From JANNYA01 sp031422315 (lineage in GTDB: Bacteria > Pseudomonadota > Gammaproteobacteria > Xanthomonadales > SZUA-5): 56,609 nucleotides of DNA. The notes beneath the pieces were generated by a model. That model did not search any database. It saw only the letters and a program-made list of their open reading frames with translations, and was not told where the DNA came from. The stretch spans positions 1 to 56,609 of the forward strand of contig JANOQN010000052.1 in the NCBI GenBank assembly GCA_031422315.1. The letters run 5' to 3'. Numbering within the stretch: position 1 is the first letter of the stretch; each line of letters starts with the position of its first letter. Shown in pieces: positions 7,760 through 15,060 of this stretch. Made by a program: the position numbers and the translations under genes.

Positions 7760-8410
7760 CTAACCCCATGCCTCAAATCGCGCTTTCGATGCCTTCAGTT
7801 CCTCAATTGCTTTCTGCTCAATAAGCCTATGTCTCTCAACTTTCGCTTGTTCAAACTTTGCTTCCGCCAGCTCAAATGCGCCCCGCTCTGCGAAGGCTGT
7901 GAACGCCTTAAATCCCTTGCCACATCTAATATAGACCAGTTTTTCGTCTGCTGAGTATCGCGTCTGCATCACACCGCGCGGCTTACAAACATCCCGTAGG
8001 CGCTCGTATTCGTTATTCGAAATTTCGCCAAACTCGGGCTTGCACCCCGTCAAACAGGTCATGGTTTTTATATCAAACGTTCGTTCGGTATTCTGCCCCA
8101 GCTGCTTTGAAAACATCCAACGTGGCATCGTGTCAAAATTAGCGAACACGTAGCCGTGCGCAAGATAAAGTGCCGAAACGGTAATCCAGGTGACTATGAC
8201 CATGCCAACAAGCATTCTCCGGGAGAAGGGGAAAAACGCAGCTATCGCCGCCACTATCATCAACGGCAATCCTAAATTTGGATCAGTTCCCTGTTCCCAC
8301 GATAGGTATAAATAAATCACCCACCACGCAAACGCACTCGTACATATGCTGAGAGTGAATAGTTTTTCGTCACGGATTTTGGTGTCGGTGTTGGCGGCTT
8401 CGGCGATCAT
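7760..8410 (-). CDS. Hypothetical membrane protein with C-terminal coiled coil
   Basis: 216 residues with three hydrophobic segments (about 24-37, 46-62, 66-88), then a soluble domain with CLTGCK, a later Cys (DVCKP) and RCGKG. It ends in a Lys/Glu/Ala-rich helix (about 175-214) that looks like a coiled coil. Its ATG overlaps the stop of the 213-residue gene as ATGA. The four Cys outside the membrane segments could form disulfides or bind metal. Family not recognised. Confidence 0.55.
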   Translation of the reverse strand: MIAEAANTDTKIRDEKLFTLSICTSAFAWWVIYLYLSWEQGTDPNLGLPLMIVAAIAAFFPFSRRMLVGMVIVTWITVSALYLAHGYVFANFDTMPRWMFSKQLGQNTERTFDIKTMTCLTGCKPEFGEISNNEYERLRDVCKPRGVMQTRYSADEKLVYIRCGKGFKAFTAFAERGAFELAEAKFEQAKVERHRLIEQKAIEELKASKARFEAWG

Positions 8411-9048
8411 TGCTTGACCCTACGAAACAGCGTCAGTTTGGGGTTCTTTGTAGATTCAAATGCGTCGAGCCACACCTCAGCGCGATCCAGTAACCGTGCT
8501 TGTTTTGGCGTTCGTAGTGTTTGCACAGCTGCCGCAATGTTTCGCAAGTGTAAGAGTATTTTCGAAGCTTCTTTTTCTTGCTCATGGCGTTCAAAACGGG
8601 CAACGAGGTTGTTTAGCGCAGCGCTTTCCTGGGCCAGCGCAAGTTGCAAAGCGTCTTCGTCATGATCCACAAAATGCTGAGATAACTTAGATTCGATGGC
8701 AAGCGATTCGCACAGTTTAACCACTAACGTTCGCACGTTACGCTTTTGTTTTTTGGACAAGCGCTTTTTGAGGTCAAGACGCGAAATTTCAATTTGCCAA
8801 TACGCTTCATCATGAAGCCCGGTATCTTTTTCATTGACTAATAACTCGACCTCGCACGCGTCAATATCCTCATTCGCAATGCGCCGAAATTCTTTGGCTA
8901 GTAGTAGCTCGTCTCGCAAAAACGCGCAGAGTCGAATGGCCAAAATTGCAGCGAATATACAAAGCGTGTAGTAAAACAACGTAACACCCAACAAATTAAT
9001 GTTAGTAATTAACAGTTCAACATGGTCGGGATTGTCGGCATCCATCAC
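8407..9048 (-). CDS. Hypothetical membrane-anchored helical protein
   Basis: 213 residues. One or two hydrophobic helices at about 12-44 are followed by a long, charged helical region typical of a coiled coil (ELLLAKEFRRIANED, KKRLSKKQKRNVRTL and onward). It starts in a TGATG overlap with the 100-residue gene and ends in an ATGA overlap with the next. The pairing with the similar-sized 7760-8410 product suggests that the two membrane proteins act together. Confidence 0.55.
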   Translation of the reverse strand: MMDADNPDHVELLITNINLLGVTLFYYTLCIFAAILAIRLCAFLRDELLLAKEFRRIANEDIDACEVELLVNEKDTGLHDEAYWQIEISRLDLKKRLSKKQKRNVRTLVVKLCESLAIESKLSQHFVDHDEDALQLALAQESAALNNLVARFERHEQEKEASKILLHLRNIAAAVQTLRTPKQARLLDRAEVWLDAFESTKNPKLTLFRRVKQ

Positions 9049-9347
9049 ATCACCCCCTCACTCAATTCATTCCACCGCATTTCCCGATTGCCAATGTTAT
9101 GCGCTGCATCCGCCTTGATCTCGGCAATCATTTCCTGCGGCACATTCAAGCCACGCGCCACTACACAATCAAGCAAATAATCCAAGCTGCCTGACATGCC
9201 TCCGCGCTCATCCAAAATCGGATCCTCCAAGTTCGAATACAGCAGCTCATCACCGCATTCAATTACGCAAAAATAACCCTGTAGCGGCCTATCCCAACCC
9301 ATCAAAATCACCGTGTTCGGAACCGGCCTAAAGTAGTGCTGTGACAT
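9045..9347 (-). CDS. Conserved-looking hypothetical protein of conjugative elements (100 aa)
   Basis: 100 residues, soluble, starting at an ATG preceded by an ideal AGGAGG. The pattern MGWDRPLQGYFCVI, then LLYSNLEDP, resembles short proteins I associate with conjugative plasmids and ICEs, but I cannot name a family. It starts the tightly coupled string with the two membrane proteins downstream and is itself preceded by the 59-residue gene. The strong ribosome-binding site suggests it is the best-translated gene of the string. Confidence 0.6.
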   Translation of the reverse strand: MSQHYFRPVPNTVILMGWDRPLQGYFCVIECGDELLYSNLEDPILDERGGMSGSLDYLLDCVVARGLNVPQEMIAEIKADAAHNIGNREMRWNELSEGVM

Positions 9348-9355
9348 AACGCCTC

Positions 9356-9535
9356 CTAGTGTTCCGACTTGTTGCCACTCACCGGCGGAAGTAAAGCAAC
9401 CACTTCAACACCGCGTAGTTGTTCATAGAATTGTTCAAACACGTTCATCGTGCGATCCACCGAAATGGGCTTGTGGCTGGTGATATGGGATTGGGTAAGC
9501 ATTGCTGCAATGTTGAGTAGTTGATCATGATTCAC
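9356..9535 (-). CDS. Small hypothetical protein, GTG start (59 aa)
   Basis: GTG at 9535 sits 8 bases after TAGGAG. The frame encodes 59 residues (NHDQLLNIAAMLTQSHITSH and onward, ending in SGNKSEH) and stops nine bases before the start of the 100-residue gene, inside its ribosome-binding site. Soluble and mostly helical. The start signal and fit between neighbours support a real gene; function unknown. Confidence 0.5.
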   Translation of the reverse strand: MNHDQLLNIAAMLTQSHITSHKPISVDRTMNVFEQFYEQLRGVEVVALLPPVSGNKSEH

Positions 9536-9596
9536 TGGAAGGCTCCTACAGCCGGTTTAGATGAGTGTTTACAACGGTAAAACGACTACGAAAAAT

Positions 9597-10061
9597 CTAC
9601 TGCTTGGGTACAAAATCACGAATGACGTGGCGGGTGTAGCGAAGCCACGCATGCGCGGAAGTGAGCTGCTGATTGCGTGCGTTGATCTCATCAACAAATG
9701 GGTGATGCGCCGGATGCGTATGCGCATACACGTCGATATGGCTCGCAGCCGCGTTGCCGCTCAACCGCCAGTAGAGGTACGAACACCGAATACCCCTTGC
9801 CACTTTGGCTTGTCGATACATCTGCACACCTAATCGCTTCGCGCGCACCTCGTGAATAATCGCAACGCGCTGCGCATCCATCGACACGCTCAGGTCCACC
9901 ATTTGCCGATCAATCGCAGCCGCCATGCGCTGCAAATCTTTTAAGCCCAATCGCGCCGTCATCAGCGTGTGCATATCCGACATAGCCGCTTCCATCAGCG
10001 TTGCCGTAGTCGGTGCCGCCGCCAATCGCGGCGTAGGCAATGTACGAGCCATTAGCGTCAT
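9597..10061 (-). CDS. DUF3158-like ICE protein
   Basis: 154 residues from ATG 10061, chosen because it overlaps the upstream stop as ATGA and has TGGAG upstream; an ATG five codons earlier is possible. The SYLYWRLSG segment preceded by a helical pair resembles DUF3158. In PFGI-1/SPI-7-type elements the order STY4528 - PFL_4669 - DUF3158 is standard, and this gene occupies that place. In those elements ssb normally follows; here it does not. The role of the family is unknown, but it travels with the replication and partition genes. Confidence 0.55.
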   Translation of the reverse strand: MTLMARTLPTPRLAAAPTTATLMEAAMSDMHTLMTARLGLKDLQRMAAAIDRQMVDLSVSMDAQRVAIIHEVRAKRLGVQMYRQAKVARGIRCSYLYWRLSGNAAASHIDVYAHTHPAHHPFVDEINARNQQLTSAHAWLRYTRHVIRDFVPKQ

Positions 10062-10891
10062 GGCGTGGCACTCCAAGACGGCGCACGTGTATGCGTCGGC
10101 CTATTCAATCCACTCAACACTTTCTCAGACACCGCGCCATATGCAGCTTCCCAATCCTCCAACAGTTTCTGATGCGTAGCATCGGCTAGCAACGATGTTC
10201 GTGAAACCTCCGACGAAGTTTTACGCAGCGTCGAAGTCATCTTCACCAAGTCATACAGCAGCCGTGCAAAGTCCTTGGTCAATCCCAAAATAATCACGCG
10301 CACTTGGCTACTTGATAGCAATCCCGTCATCGACACCGTCAACAAATGCCGCACCGCAGAGTCATACAGCGCCAACGCATCAACCAGCATGTAGTGGTAC
10401 GGGGTTCCAAAAGCACACTCCAGCTCTATCGGATCCCGCGCTGTGACAATTGGCGTCGTTACCCCCATTTTCTGCCGCTCAGCCAGCAAATCCAGCACCG
10501 TCACGATGCGCAGCTGGCAATCCCCTCGTAATCGCTCCAACCCATCCTCAAGATGCAGTAGCACCGCATCCGCCAAGGGATTGTCCTTAGCCGTCAAATC
10601 GTACGGCAGCCGCAGCAACGCCATCGCCAGCGGTATGCTGGTACGTCCATTAGGGTTCGCAGTTGAAGCACTACGCCCAAACCACACCGCCTGAGATTGC
10701 GTAGTCGAAACCATAATTCTAGCCGTCGCACTCAGCCCACGCGGTTTGATCGCACGAACCGCAACAGGAACCACAGAAACGACAGCAGCAGCCCCAGGCT
10801 TTGCCACAGCACCGGAAGGTAGGGTCTTTGCCACAGTCGCAACAGAGAGCGTTTTACGAGCAACTGGCACAGCAGTTTTAACAATAGTCAT
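10058..10891 (-). CDS. ICE protein, PFL_4669 family (DUF1845-like)
   Basis: 277 residues. A low-complexity Ala/Val/Lys-rich N-terminus of about 55 residues is followed by the family pattern: NPLADAVLLHLEDGLE, then FGTPYHYMLVDALALYDSAVRHLLT, then a helix ending in GL. It lies between the repeat ORF and the DUF3158-like gene with ATGA overlaps on both sides. The family is a marker of PFGI-1-type ICE backbones and probably acts in replication or maintenance of the excised circle; the activity is unknown. Confidence 0.75.
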   Translation of the reverse strand: MTIVKTAVPVARKTLSVATVAKTLPSGAVAKPGAAAVVSVVPVAVRAIKPRGLSATARIMVSTTQSQAVWFGRSASTANPNGRTSIPLAMALLRLPYDLTAKDNPLADAVLLHLEDGLERLRGDCQLRIVTVLDLLAERQKMGVTTPIVTARDPIELECAFGTPYHYMLVDALALYDSAVRHLLTVSMTGLLSSSQVRVIILGLTKDFARLLYDLVKMTSTLRKTSSEVSRTSLLADATHQKLLEDWEAAYGAVSEKVLSGLNRPTHTRAPSWSATP

Positions 10892-11358
10892 AAGTTGGCA
10901 TCAATAAGTAAAAGTCGAGGGCACCGGCCCTCCTTATCCATAAAAGGAAAGGGCCTTTTAAAGGAGCATGGGAAGGGTGTTTTATAAAGTGGATGGGTGA
11001 AACTATTGGTTTGGAGTTCGTCCCGCCCGGGGAACAACTCAAGGTTTCGGAATTCGTCCCGCCCCGGATCAAACTCAGGTTTTGGGAATTGCGCGGCAAT
11101 CTTGATCCGCCCCGGATCAAACTCAGGTTTTGGGAATTGCGCGGCAATCTTGATCCGCCCCGGATCAAACTCAGGTTTTGGGCATCGCGCGGCAATCTTG
11201 ATCCGCCCCGGATCAAACTCAGGTTTTGGGCATAGCGCGGCAATCTTGATCCGCCCCGGATCAAACTCAGGTTTTGGGAATTGCTTCGAGAAACTGTTTC
11301 GCCCCGAAACAAACTCGCCACTGTTTCGGGGCGAAACAAACTCAAGAGCGCGCCTCAT
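10888..11358 (-). CDS. Repeat ORF built from 48-bp palindromic units, coupled on both sides
   Basis: 156 codons. The ATG at 11358 overlaps the stop of the STY4528-like gene (ATGA), and its stop overlaps the start of the PFL_4669 gene (ATGA). The protein contains five copies of a 16-residue unit (consensus KPEFDPGRIKIAAQFP) and a Phe/Pro/Arg-rich tail. The 48-bp DNA unit is open in several frames, so the open frame alone is weak evidence; the exact junctions at both ends are what favour translation in this frame. It may also, or only, be a DNA-level site array (see the repeat entry). I know no family like it. Confidence 0.45.
   Translation of the reverse strand: MRRALEFVSPRNSGEFVSGRNSFSKQFPKPEFDPGRIKIAALCPKPEFDPGRIKIAARCPKPEFDPGRIKIAAQFPKPEFDPGRIKIAAQFPKPEFDPGRDEFRNLELFPGRDELQTNSFTHPLYKTPFPCSFKRPFPFMDKEGRCPRLLLIDANL
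11060..11338. repeat. Five 48-bp tandem palindromic repeats plus two related palindromes
   Basis: Units start at 11060, 11108, 11156, 11204 and 11252. The unit junction forms the hairpin TTGATCC-GCCCC-GGATCAA followed by ACTCAGG, and several units also contain ATTGC-GCG-GCAAT. After the fifth unit come TGTTTCG-CCC-CGAAACA and TGTTTCG-GGG-CGAAACA, each again followed by AACTC. Arm sequences differ between the two groups but pairing and the G/C core are kept, as expected for selected structure or dyad protein-binding sites. A centromere (parS-like), iteron array or translational control element are all possible. Confidence 0.8.
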
Positions 11359-12599
11359 ACCAACACCCCAAGCTCTTCAGCCAGCTGAGTCAGCTGCTCA
11401 ATATGCTTTTCGGAATAGTTAGCTCGATTTCGCTCTAACTCAGTTTTCAGGTGCCCAGGAAAAATTGACTCTTGGATGCGAGCATGTTCGATCAAAGATA
11501 GCGTTGGTATTGCGTCATTTGCATTCAAACCGCCGTACCTCGTGACTGCACCTGTCCCAGTCGTTCGTCTTCGCGACGCAGCCAGTACCTCAGCTTTCAA
11601 GCTCAACACAAAGGTTCCGCGTATCGCCGCTGCAATCAAACTTCTAAACACCGCCATCGGTGCGCGTGCTTCGTTAACCCGAAAACTAAACTCATCAATC
11701 AGCTGCTGCGCTAAGGCGTCCTCTGGAATCAACTCCAGTTCGCGTTCCATGTAATTCTTGAAGTGCTCGACCGAAGGCCAGTAATGCAGCTCGCGCGCAG
11801 GTGCAGGCGCACCCGCCGTATTAGTTGTTGTATTTAATTCTTTTGTTTTTAAAGAACTAAGATTATTAAGAACAACAACAGAACGGCGCGCGCCCGTGTG
11901 AGGGGAACCTGTAACCCCTTGATTTTCAGGCGGTAGCAAATTGCTACTGCCTAGAATTTGCCCATTTTTCGACGGTAGCAAATTGCTACTGCCCGGCAGT
12001 TCTAAATTGCTACTGCCACTTTTTTCGCTCAGTAGCAAATTGCTACTGCCTAAATTTTCCGGATTTTTAGGCAGTCCTAAATTGCTACTGCCACCCACTT
12101 TAGGCGGTAGCAAATTGCTACTGCTGGCGATAATCGGCTTCGCCTTGGTAATTTCATCCGCTTTTAAACCAATCTGTTCACCAACAACAGCGGCTAACCG
12201 CGCAATGCGCCCCTTGTTCGACACATGTTTGGCGACAAATTCGCGGTGCCCTGGAGCAGTTTTTAGGTCATCCGTGCGGTCACGGTCATGCAAGGTGTAA
12301 CGCGCACCCAGCACATAGCCGTCAAAACGCTGCTCGGTATTGCCCGTCATCCAGCCTGCAATACGCAACGCCAGCAATGAACGCGCAACGGATGACCTTG
12401 CCATGTGGCTGGTTTCAACCAAAAAATCATAAGTAGGCGACACCGGCACACTCGGATTATTGATCCCGCAGCGAATCACCATCCACAATAATTTGTCTGT
12501 CGCGGTCAACCGCGCATCTAAAATCAAGCCGTTCGGTATCGCCGCCGTCCAAGCACCAGCGAATCCAAAGCTACCTACACTGGCAGCCTCATCATTCAT
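11355..12599 (-). CDS. STY4528-like wHTH replication/maintenance protein of ICEs
   Basis: 414 residues from ATG 12599, which overlaps the upstream stop; a TTG 18 bases earlier is possible. The N-terminal 100 residues resemble a Rep-type winged helix (LTATDKLLWMVIRC, then a recognition helix near SHMARSSVARSLLALR). The middle, about residues 160-225, is a string of SSNLL-type repeats encoded by palindromic DNA. The C-terminal half is a helical domain (YWPSVEHFKNYMEREL and onward). Position between DUF2857 and PFL_4669 matches the STY4528 family of SPI-7/PFGI-1 islands. A role in starting replication of the excised element is inferred. Confidence 0.7.
   Translation of the reverse strand: MNDEAASVGSFGFAGAWTAAIPNGLILDARLTATDKLLWMVIRCGINNPSVPVSPTYDFLVETSHMARSSVARSLLALRIAGWMTGNTEQRFDGYVLGARYTLHDRDRTDDLKTAPGHREFVAKHVSNKGRIARLAAVVGEQIGLKADEITKAKPIIASSSNLLPPKVGGSSNLGLPKNPENLGSSNLLLSEKSGSSNLELPGSSNLLPSKNGQILGSSNLLPPENQGVTGSPHTGARRSVVVLNNLSSLKTKELNTTTNTAGAPAPARELHYWPSVEHFKNYMERELELIPEDALAQQLIDEFSFRVNEARAPMAVFRSLIAAAIRGTFVLSLKAEVLAASRRRTTGTGAVTRYGGLNANDAIPTLSLIEHARIQESIFPGHLKTELERNRANYSEKHIEQLTQLAEELGVLV
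11933..12121. repeat. Palindrome array inside the STY4528-like gene
   Basis: The 15-mer GTAGCAA-A-TTGCTAC occurs at 11933, 11975, 12032 and 12107 (the third with the flank CAG rather than CGG), with half sites at 11999 and 12074 that keep only AAATTGCTAC. All spacings (42, 24, 33, 42, 33) are multiples of three, so the array stays in frame and encodes the SSNLL motifs. It looks like an iteron-type binding array or a palindromic mobile motif tolerated within a linker. Confidence 0.8.
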
Positions 12600-12837
12600 T
12601 GATGTTATCTTTTTCAATCTTTGCCGCTAACGCTTCCAGAATGTCCGCTACGCCTTCTCTGCTCGGCTGTTTTTTTGTTAGCAGCTTGGGCAGCACATGG
12701 ACGAATAGCACTGCTATTAGTGCTAAAGACGCAGACAAAAAGGCGACCGCTATTGCCACTCGCGAATATCCGTCTTCTTTGCGCAACTTGGTCACAAGTT
12801 CCGCTAATTCTCTAGGAATAAGCCCTGCTTTTGGCAT
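12592..12837 (-). CDS. Small single-pass membrane protein (81 aa)
   Basis: An ATG at 12837 overlaps the DUF2857 stop (TGATG); GTG 12840 is an alternative. There is one transmembrane helix at about residues 27-51 (VAIAVAFLSASLALIAVLFV) between charged ends. The last codons overlap the STY4528-like start. Coupling on both sides supports it. No known family; a membrane tether for the replication or partition proteins is a guess. Confidence 0.55.
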   Translation of the reverse strand: MPKAGLIPRELAELVTKLRKEDGYSRVAIAVAFLSASLALIAVLFVHVLPKLLTKKQPSREGVADILEALAAKIEKDNINE

Positions 12838-13319
12838 CACTTAATCGCCCCATAGATAGCAGTCAAACTCCACATGGGAAATTGGTCCGCAATCATCAGC
12901 AAACGATCGGCACGGCGCGTATCGGTGAGCGTTGCCCACAGCGTGCGCACGCGATCGCGCGAATATTGGTCAACACTTGAACCGCGCCCTAGGGCAGCCG
13001 GCACACCCAGCGCTGCGCGCTGCAGCGCGATCTCACGCGGTGTTACACCAAGCAAGGTGACCATCAAATCATTCGATGCACCTTTGCGAATGTATTCCGC
13101 CATCAAATCCGGCAAGGTGCGCAGCTGCATCAGCGTGCAAAGATCCACGTTCAAGCGGATCACATTCTTCGCTACCATTTCATCAAGCGTTTCATCGTCC
13201 ATCGTGGCGATGCGGTCAATGGCGGTTAGCGGTAAGCCCATATTGACTAGGCCATTGCGCGCGCTAGCAGGGTCAGTTTTTAAAGCAGTTCGAATTGCGG
13301 CAAAAATAGTATGGGTCAT
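12837..13319 (-). CDS. DUF2857 family ICE protein
   Basis: 160 residues. The GASNDLMVTLLGVTPREIALQRAALG segment with the following LGR is the typical DUF2857 core, a helix-turn-helix-like region, and the tail MWSLTAIYGAI is also typical. In PFGI-1/SPI-7-type islands this gene sits between parB and the STY4528 gene, as here. It starts in an ATGA overlap with the 26-codon micro-ORF. Probably a DNA-binding regulator of the element; target unknown. Confidence 0.8.
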   Translation of the reverse strand: MTHTIFAAIRTALKTDPASARNGLVNMGLPLTAIDRIATMDDETLDEMVAKNVIRLNVDLCTLMQLRTLPDLMAEYIRKGASNDLMVTLLGVTPREIALQRAALGVPAALGRGSSVDQYSRDRVRTLWATLTDTRRADRLLMIADQFPMWSLTAIYGAIK

Positions 13320-13396
13320 GTTAACGCACTCATCGCAGCGCTCCAGGCGTCAATCGAAAGGGCAACGCGTAAGGCGTCCAATAGGCTTCGGTTCAT
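13316..13396 (-). CDS. 26-residue micro-ORF between parB and DUF2857
   Basis: An ATG at 13396 overlaps the parB stop and a TGA at 13316-13318 overlaps the DUF2857 start, both as ATGA. The peptide (MNRSLLDALRVALSIDAWSA plus six residues) aligns with the first 26 residues of the DUF2857 product (M..x A.R.AL..D..SA pattern). It could be a truncated partial duplicate of that N-terminus kept as a coupling device. Only the junctions and this resemblance support it. Confidence 0.45.
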   Translation of the reverse strand: MNRSLLDALRVALSIDAWSAAMSALT

Positions 13397-15060
13397 GGCT
13401 GCGCTCCAACGAATTCCTTCCGCGGCGTGCCTTCGGGGTTGATATGTGCAAAACGCCTCGGTGCCACGCGAAGCAAGGCATGTACGGCATGAAATACATG
13501 CGGCAACATGTCGTGTCCGGTCGGGTGCTTGGCCAAGTCATTAAAACTGTTGTCCTGCGTGCCAAACGTACACCGGCCAAAAAACCATCGAGCAAACGTG
13601 GTTTGGCAAGGCTCCACCACTGCCGCTGCCGAAAGCGTTGCCTTATCCGCCGTTCGGCGCATCACCGAAACCCACACCGAATCCTCCGGCAGTGTTTCCC
13701 ATACTGCGCGCTCATACTGGCCCGACAGCATGGCTAACATCGACCACGCATCTAACTCAGCCCGATAGCCCGGATCAGGCACGTCGCGAAATGCCAACAC
13801 ATAAGGCTCCATCCACCAGCCCACACCACGCGCATAACGCTTCAAAAACTTCTGATGCCCAATATTGCAAGCGAACGCATACGCCATCTGATAGCAATGC
13901 TCAAACGCCGCCGCTTCGGTAATCTCACCTTCGCGCGGTATGCGAAGATCCGCACGTACAGCAATCATGGGCCGAATCAAATTCTGTGATGGGTCAGTCT
14001 CATCAAACGGCAAGCCAATTTGTCGATCAACGTCGGCAGGCGCTTTAGCCGCATTGCTGGCTGGTCTAGAATTGCTCGCACCTGTATCAGGCTTCGCCTT
14101 TGGCCCTAGCTTTACCGGCGTCATCCGAATGCGCGATTTCAGCGAATTCCAATCCTTAACTGACTGGTCTTTCGCTACCAATTCCAAAGCCTGTTCAAGC
14201 TCAATCGCCGACAAATGCAGCACGCCCGCAACCGCCAATTTTGCATGCGTAATCAGCTGCTCCACGTCGCAATACACGTCCATCCATTCGTCTTCAAGGC
14301 CAGTCAAAGCAATGTGGAGCGCTGGTTTGATGTCAACACCCGCGAGCGTCGCTAGCCTCTCAAATCGATTCCACAGTGGCTGAATCTTCTCGATCATGTT
14401 TCGGCTTAGCTTGATCTTGAATTGGTATTGCTCAAACCGAGCCAAAGCAAACTCAAAATAGTTAATACCTGACTGACCCAGCTTTAAACCAAGAGCCGTT
14501 GTTTGTTCTATAAAAGCACGTTGTGAAAGTTGTCCAGTAGATTCTTCCATTCGTCGCCTCAGCCTCATCACGCCACTCGCCAAATCCCAGAAGCAAAGAT
14601 CATCACGGTGCAAGTTTTCAGCAATATGTTTTGCACTAGTGGACTCTTCAGATTCATACGGCTTAATCACGCACCGCACCGCTCTAAACCGCTTATCGCC
14701 GGTTTCTTCCCACAGCTCTTTGATGATCTTTAGCCGCGTATTGCCGCCCGCCTGAATGTGGTATTTGATATCGCCGGGCTTGCGAGTCACCAGCAATACC
14801 ACGCCCTCAATACCGCCACTGCTCAATGCTTCCTTGAGCTCGTCATACTGCGTATTGCGCTGTGTACGCGGGTTATGCGCGTATGGCTCGATCTCCTCAA
14901 TCCCAAGTTGTATAAAGCGTTCCGGCTCGTAAGTCGGCAGGGCAGGGGCCTGCGTGTCATTAAATAGCGGAGCCTTGAAGGTAGGTTCGGGTACTTTTTT
15001 CGGCCCGCGCGTACGTAAGTCAGCGAGATTAATCAAGGGTTTGGCGGGGTTTTCGTTCAT
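13393..15060 (-). CDS. parB: ParB family partition protein, PFGI-1 class
   Basis: 555 residues, the long form seen in ICEs. The ParB/Srx N-terminal domain (about 48-160) shows IQLGIEEIEPYAHNPRTQRN, the QAGGNTRL box and AENLHRDDLCFWD; a helix-turn-helix region follows (QRAFIEQTTALGLKLGQSGI). The C-terminal half is ICE-specific. The start overlaps the parA stop (ATGA). With ParA it should segregate or stabilise the excised element. The palindrome arrays at 11.1-12.1 kb are candidates for its binding site. In relatives a dnaB-like gene often sits between parA and parB; here they are directly joined. Confidence 0.85.
   Translation of the reverse strand: MNENPAKPLINLADLRTRGPKKVPEPTFKAPLFNDTQAPALPTYEPERFIQLGIEEIEPYAHNPRTQRNTQYDELKEALSSGGIEGVVLLVTRKPGDIKYHIQAGGNTRLKIIKELWEETGDKRFRAVRCVIKPYESEESTSAKHIAENLHRDDLCFWDLASGVMRLRRRMEESTGQLSQRAFIEQTTALGLKLGQSGINYFEFALARFEQYQFKIKLSRNMIEKIQPLWNRFERLATLAGVDIKPALHIALTGLEDEWMDVYCDVEQLITHAKLAVAGVLHLSAIELEQALELVAKDQSVKDWNSLKSRIRMTPVKLGPKAKPDTGASNSRPASNAAKAPADVDRQIGLPFDETDPSQNLIRPMIAVRADLRIPREGEITEAAAFEHCYQMAYAFACNIGHQKFLKRYARGVGWWMEPYVLAFRDVPDPGYRAELDAWSMLAMLSGQYERAVWETLPEDSVWVSVMRRTADKATLSAAAVVEPCQTTFARWFFGRCTFGTQDNSFNDLAKHPTGHDMLPHVFHAVHALLRVAPRRFAHINPEGTPRKEFVGAQP

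Noticed and set aside
11060..11338. CRISPR-like array
   Set aside because: The whole 48-bp unit is repeated including what would be spacers; there are no unique spacers and no cas genes.
10878..11422. Other open frames through the 48-bp repeats (10878-11345 minus; 10993-11235 and 10997-11422 plus)
   Set aside because: A stop-free 48-bp unit stays open in several frames; these lack coupling to neighbours and start signals.
12874..13737. 287-residue plus-strand ORF
   Set aside because: Antisense to DUF2857 and parB; low-complexity Ser/Arg-rich translation.
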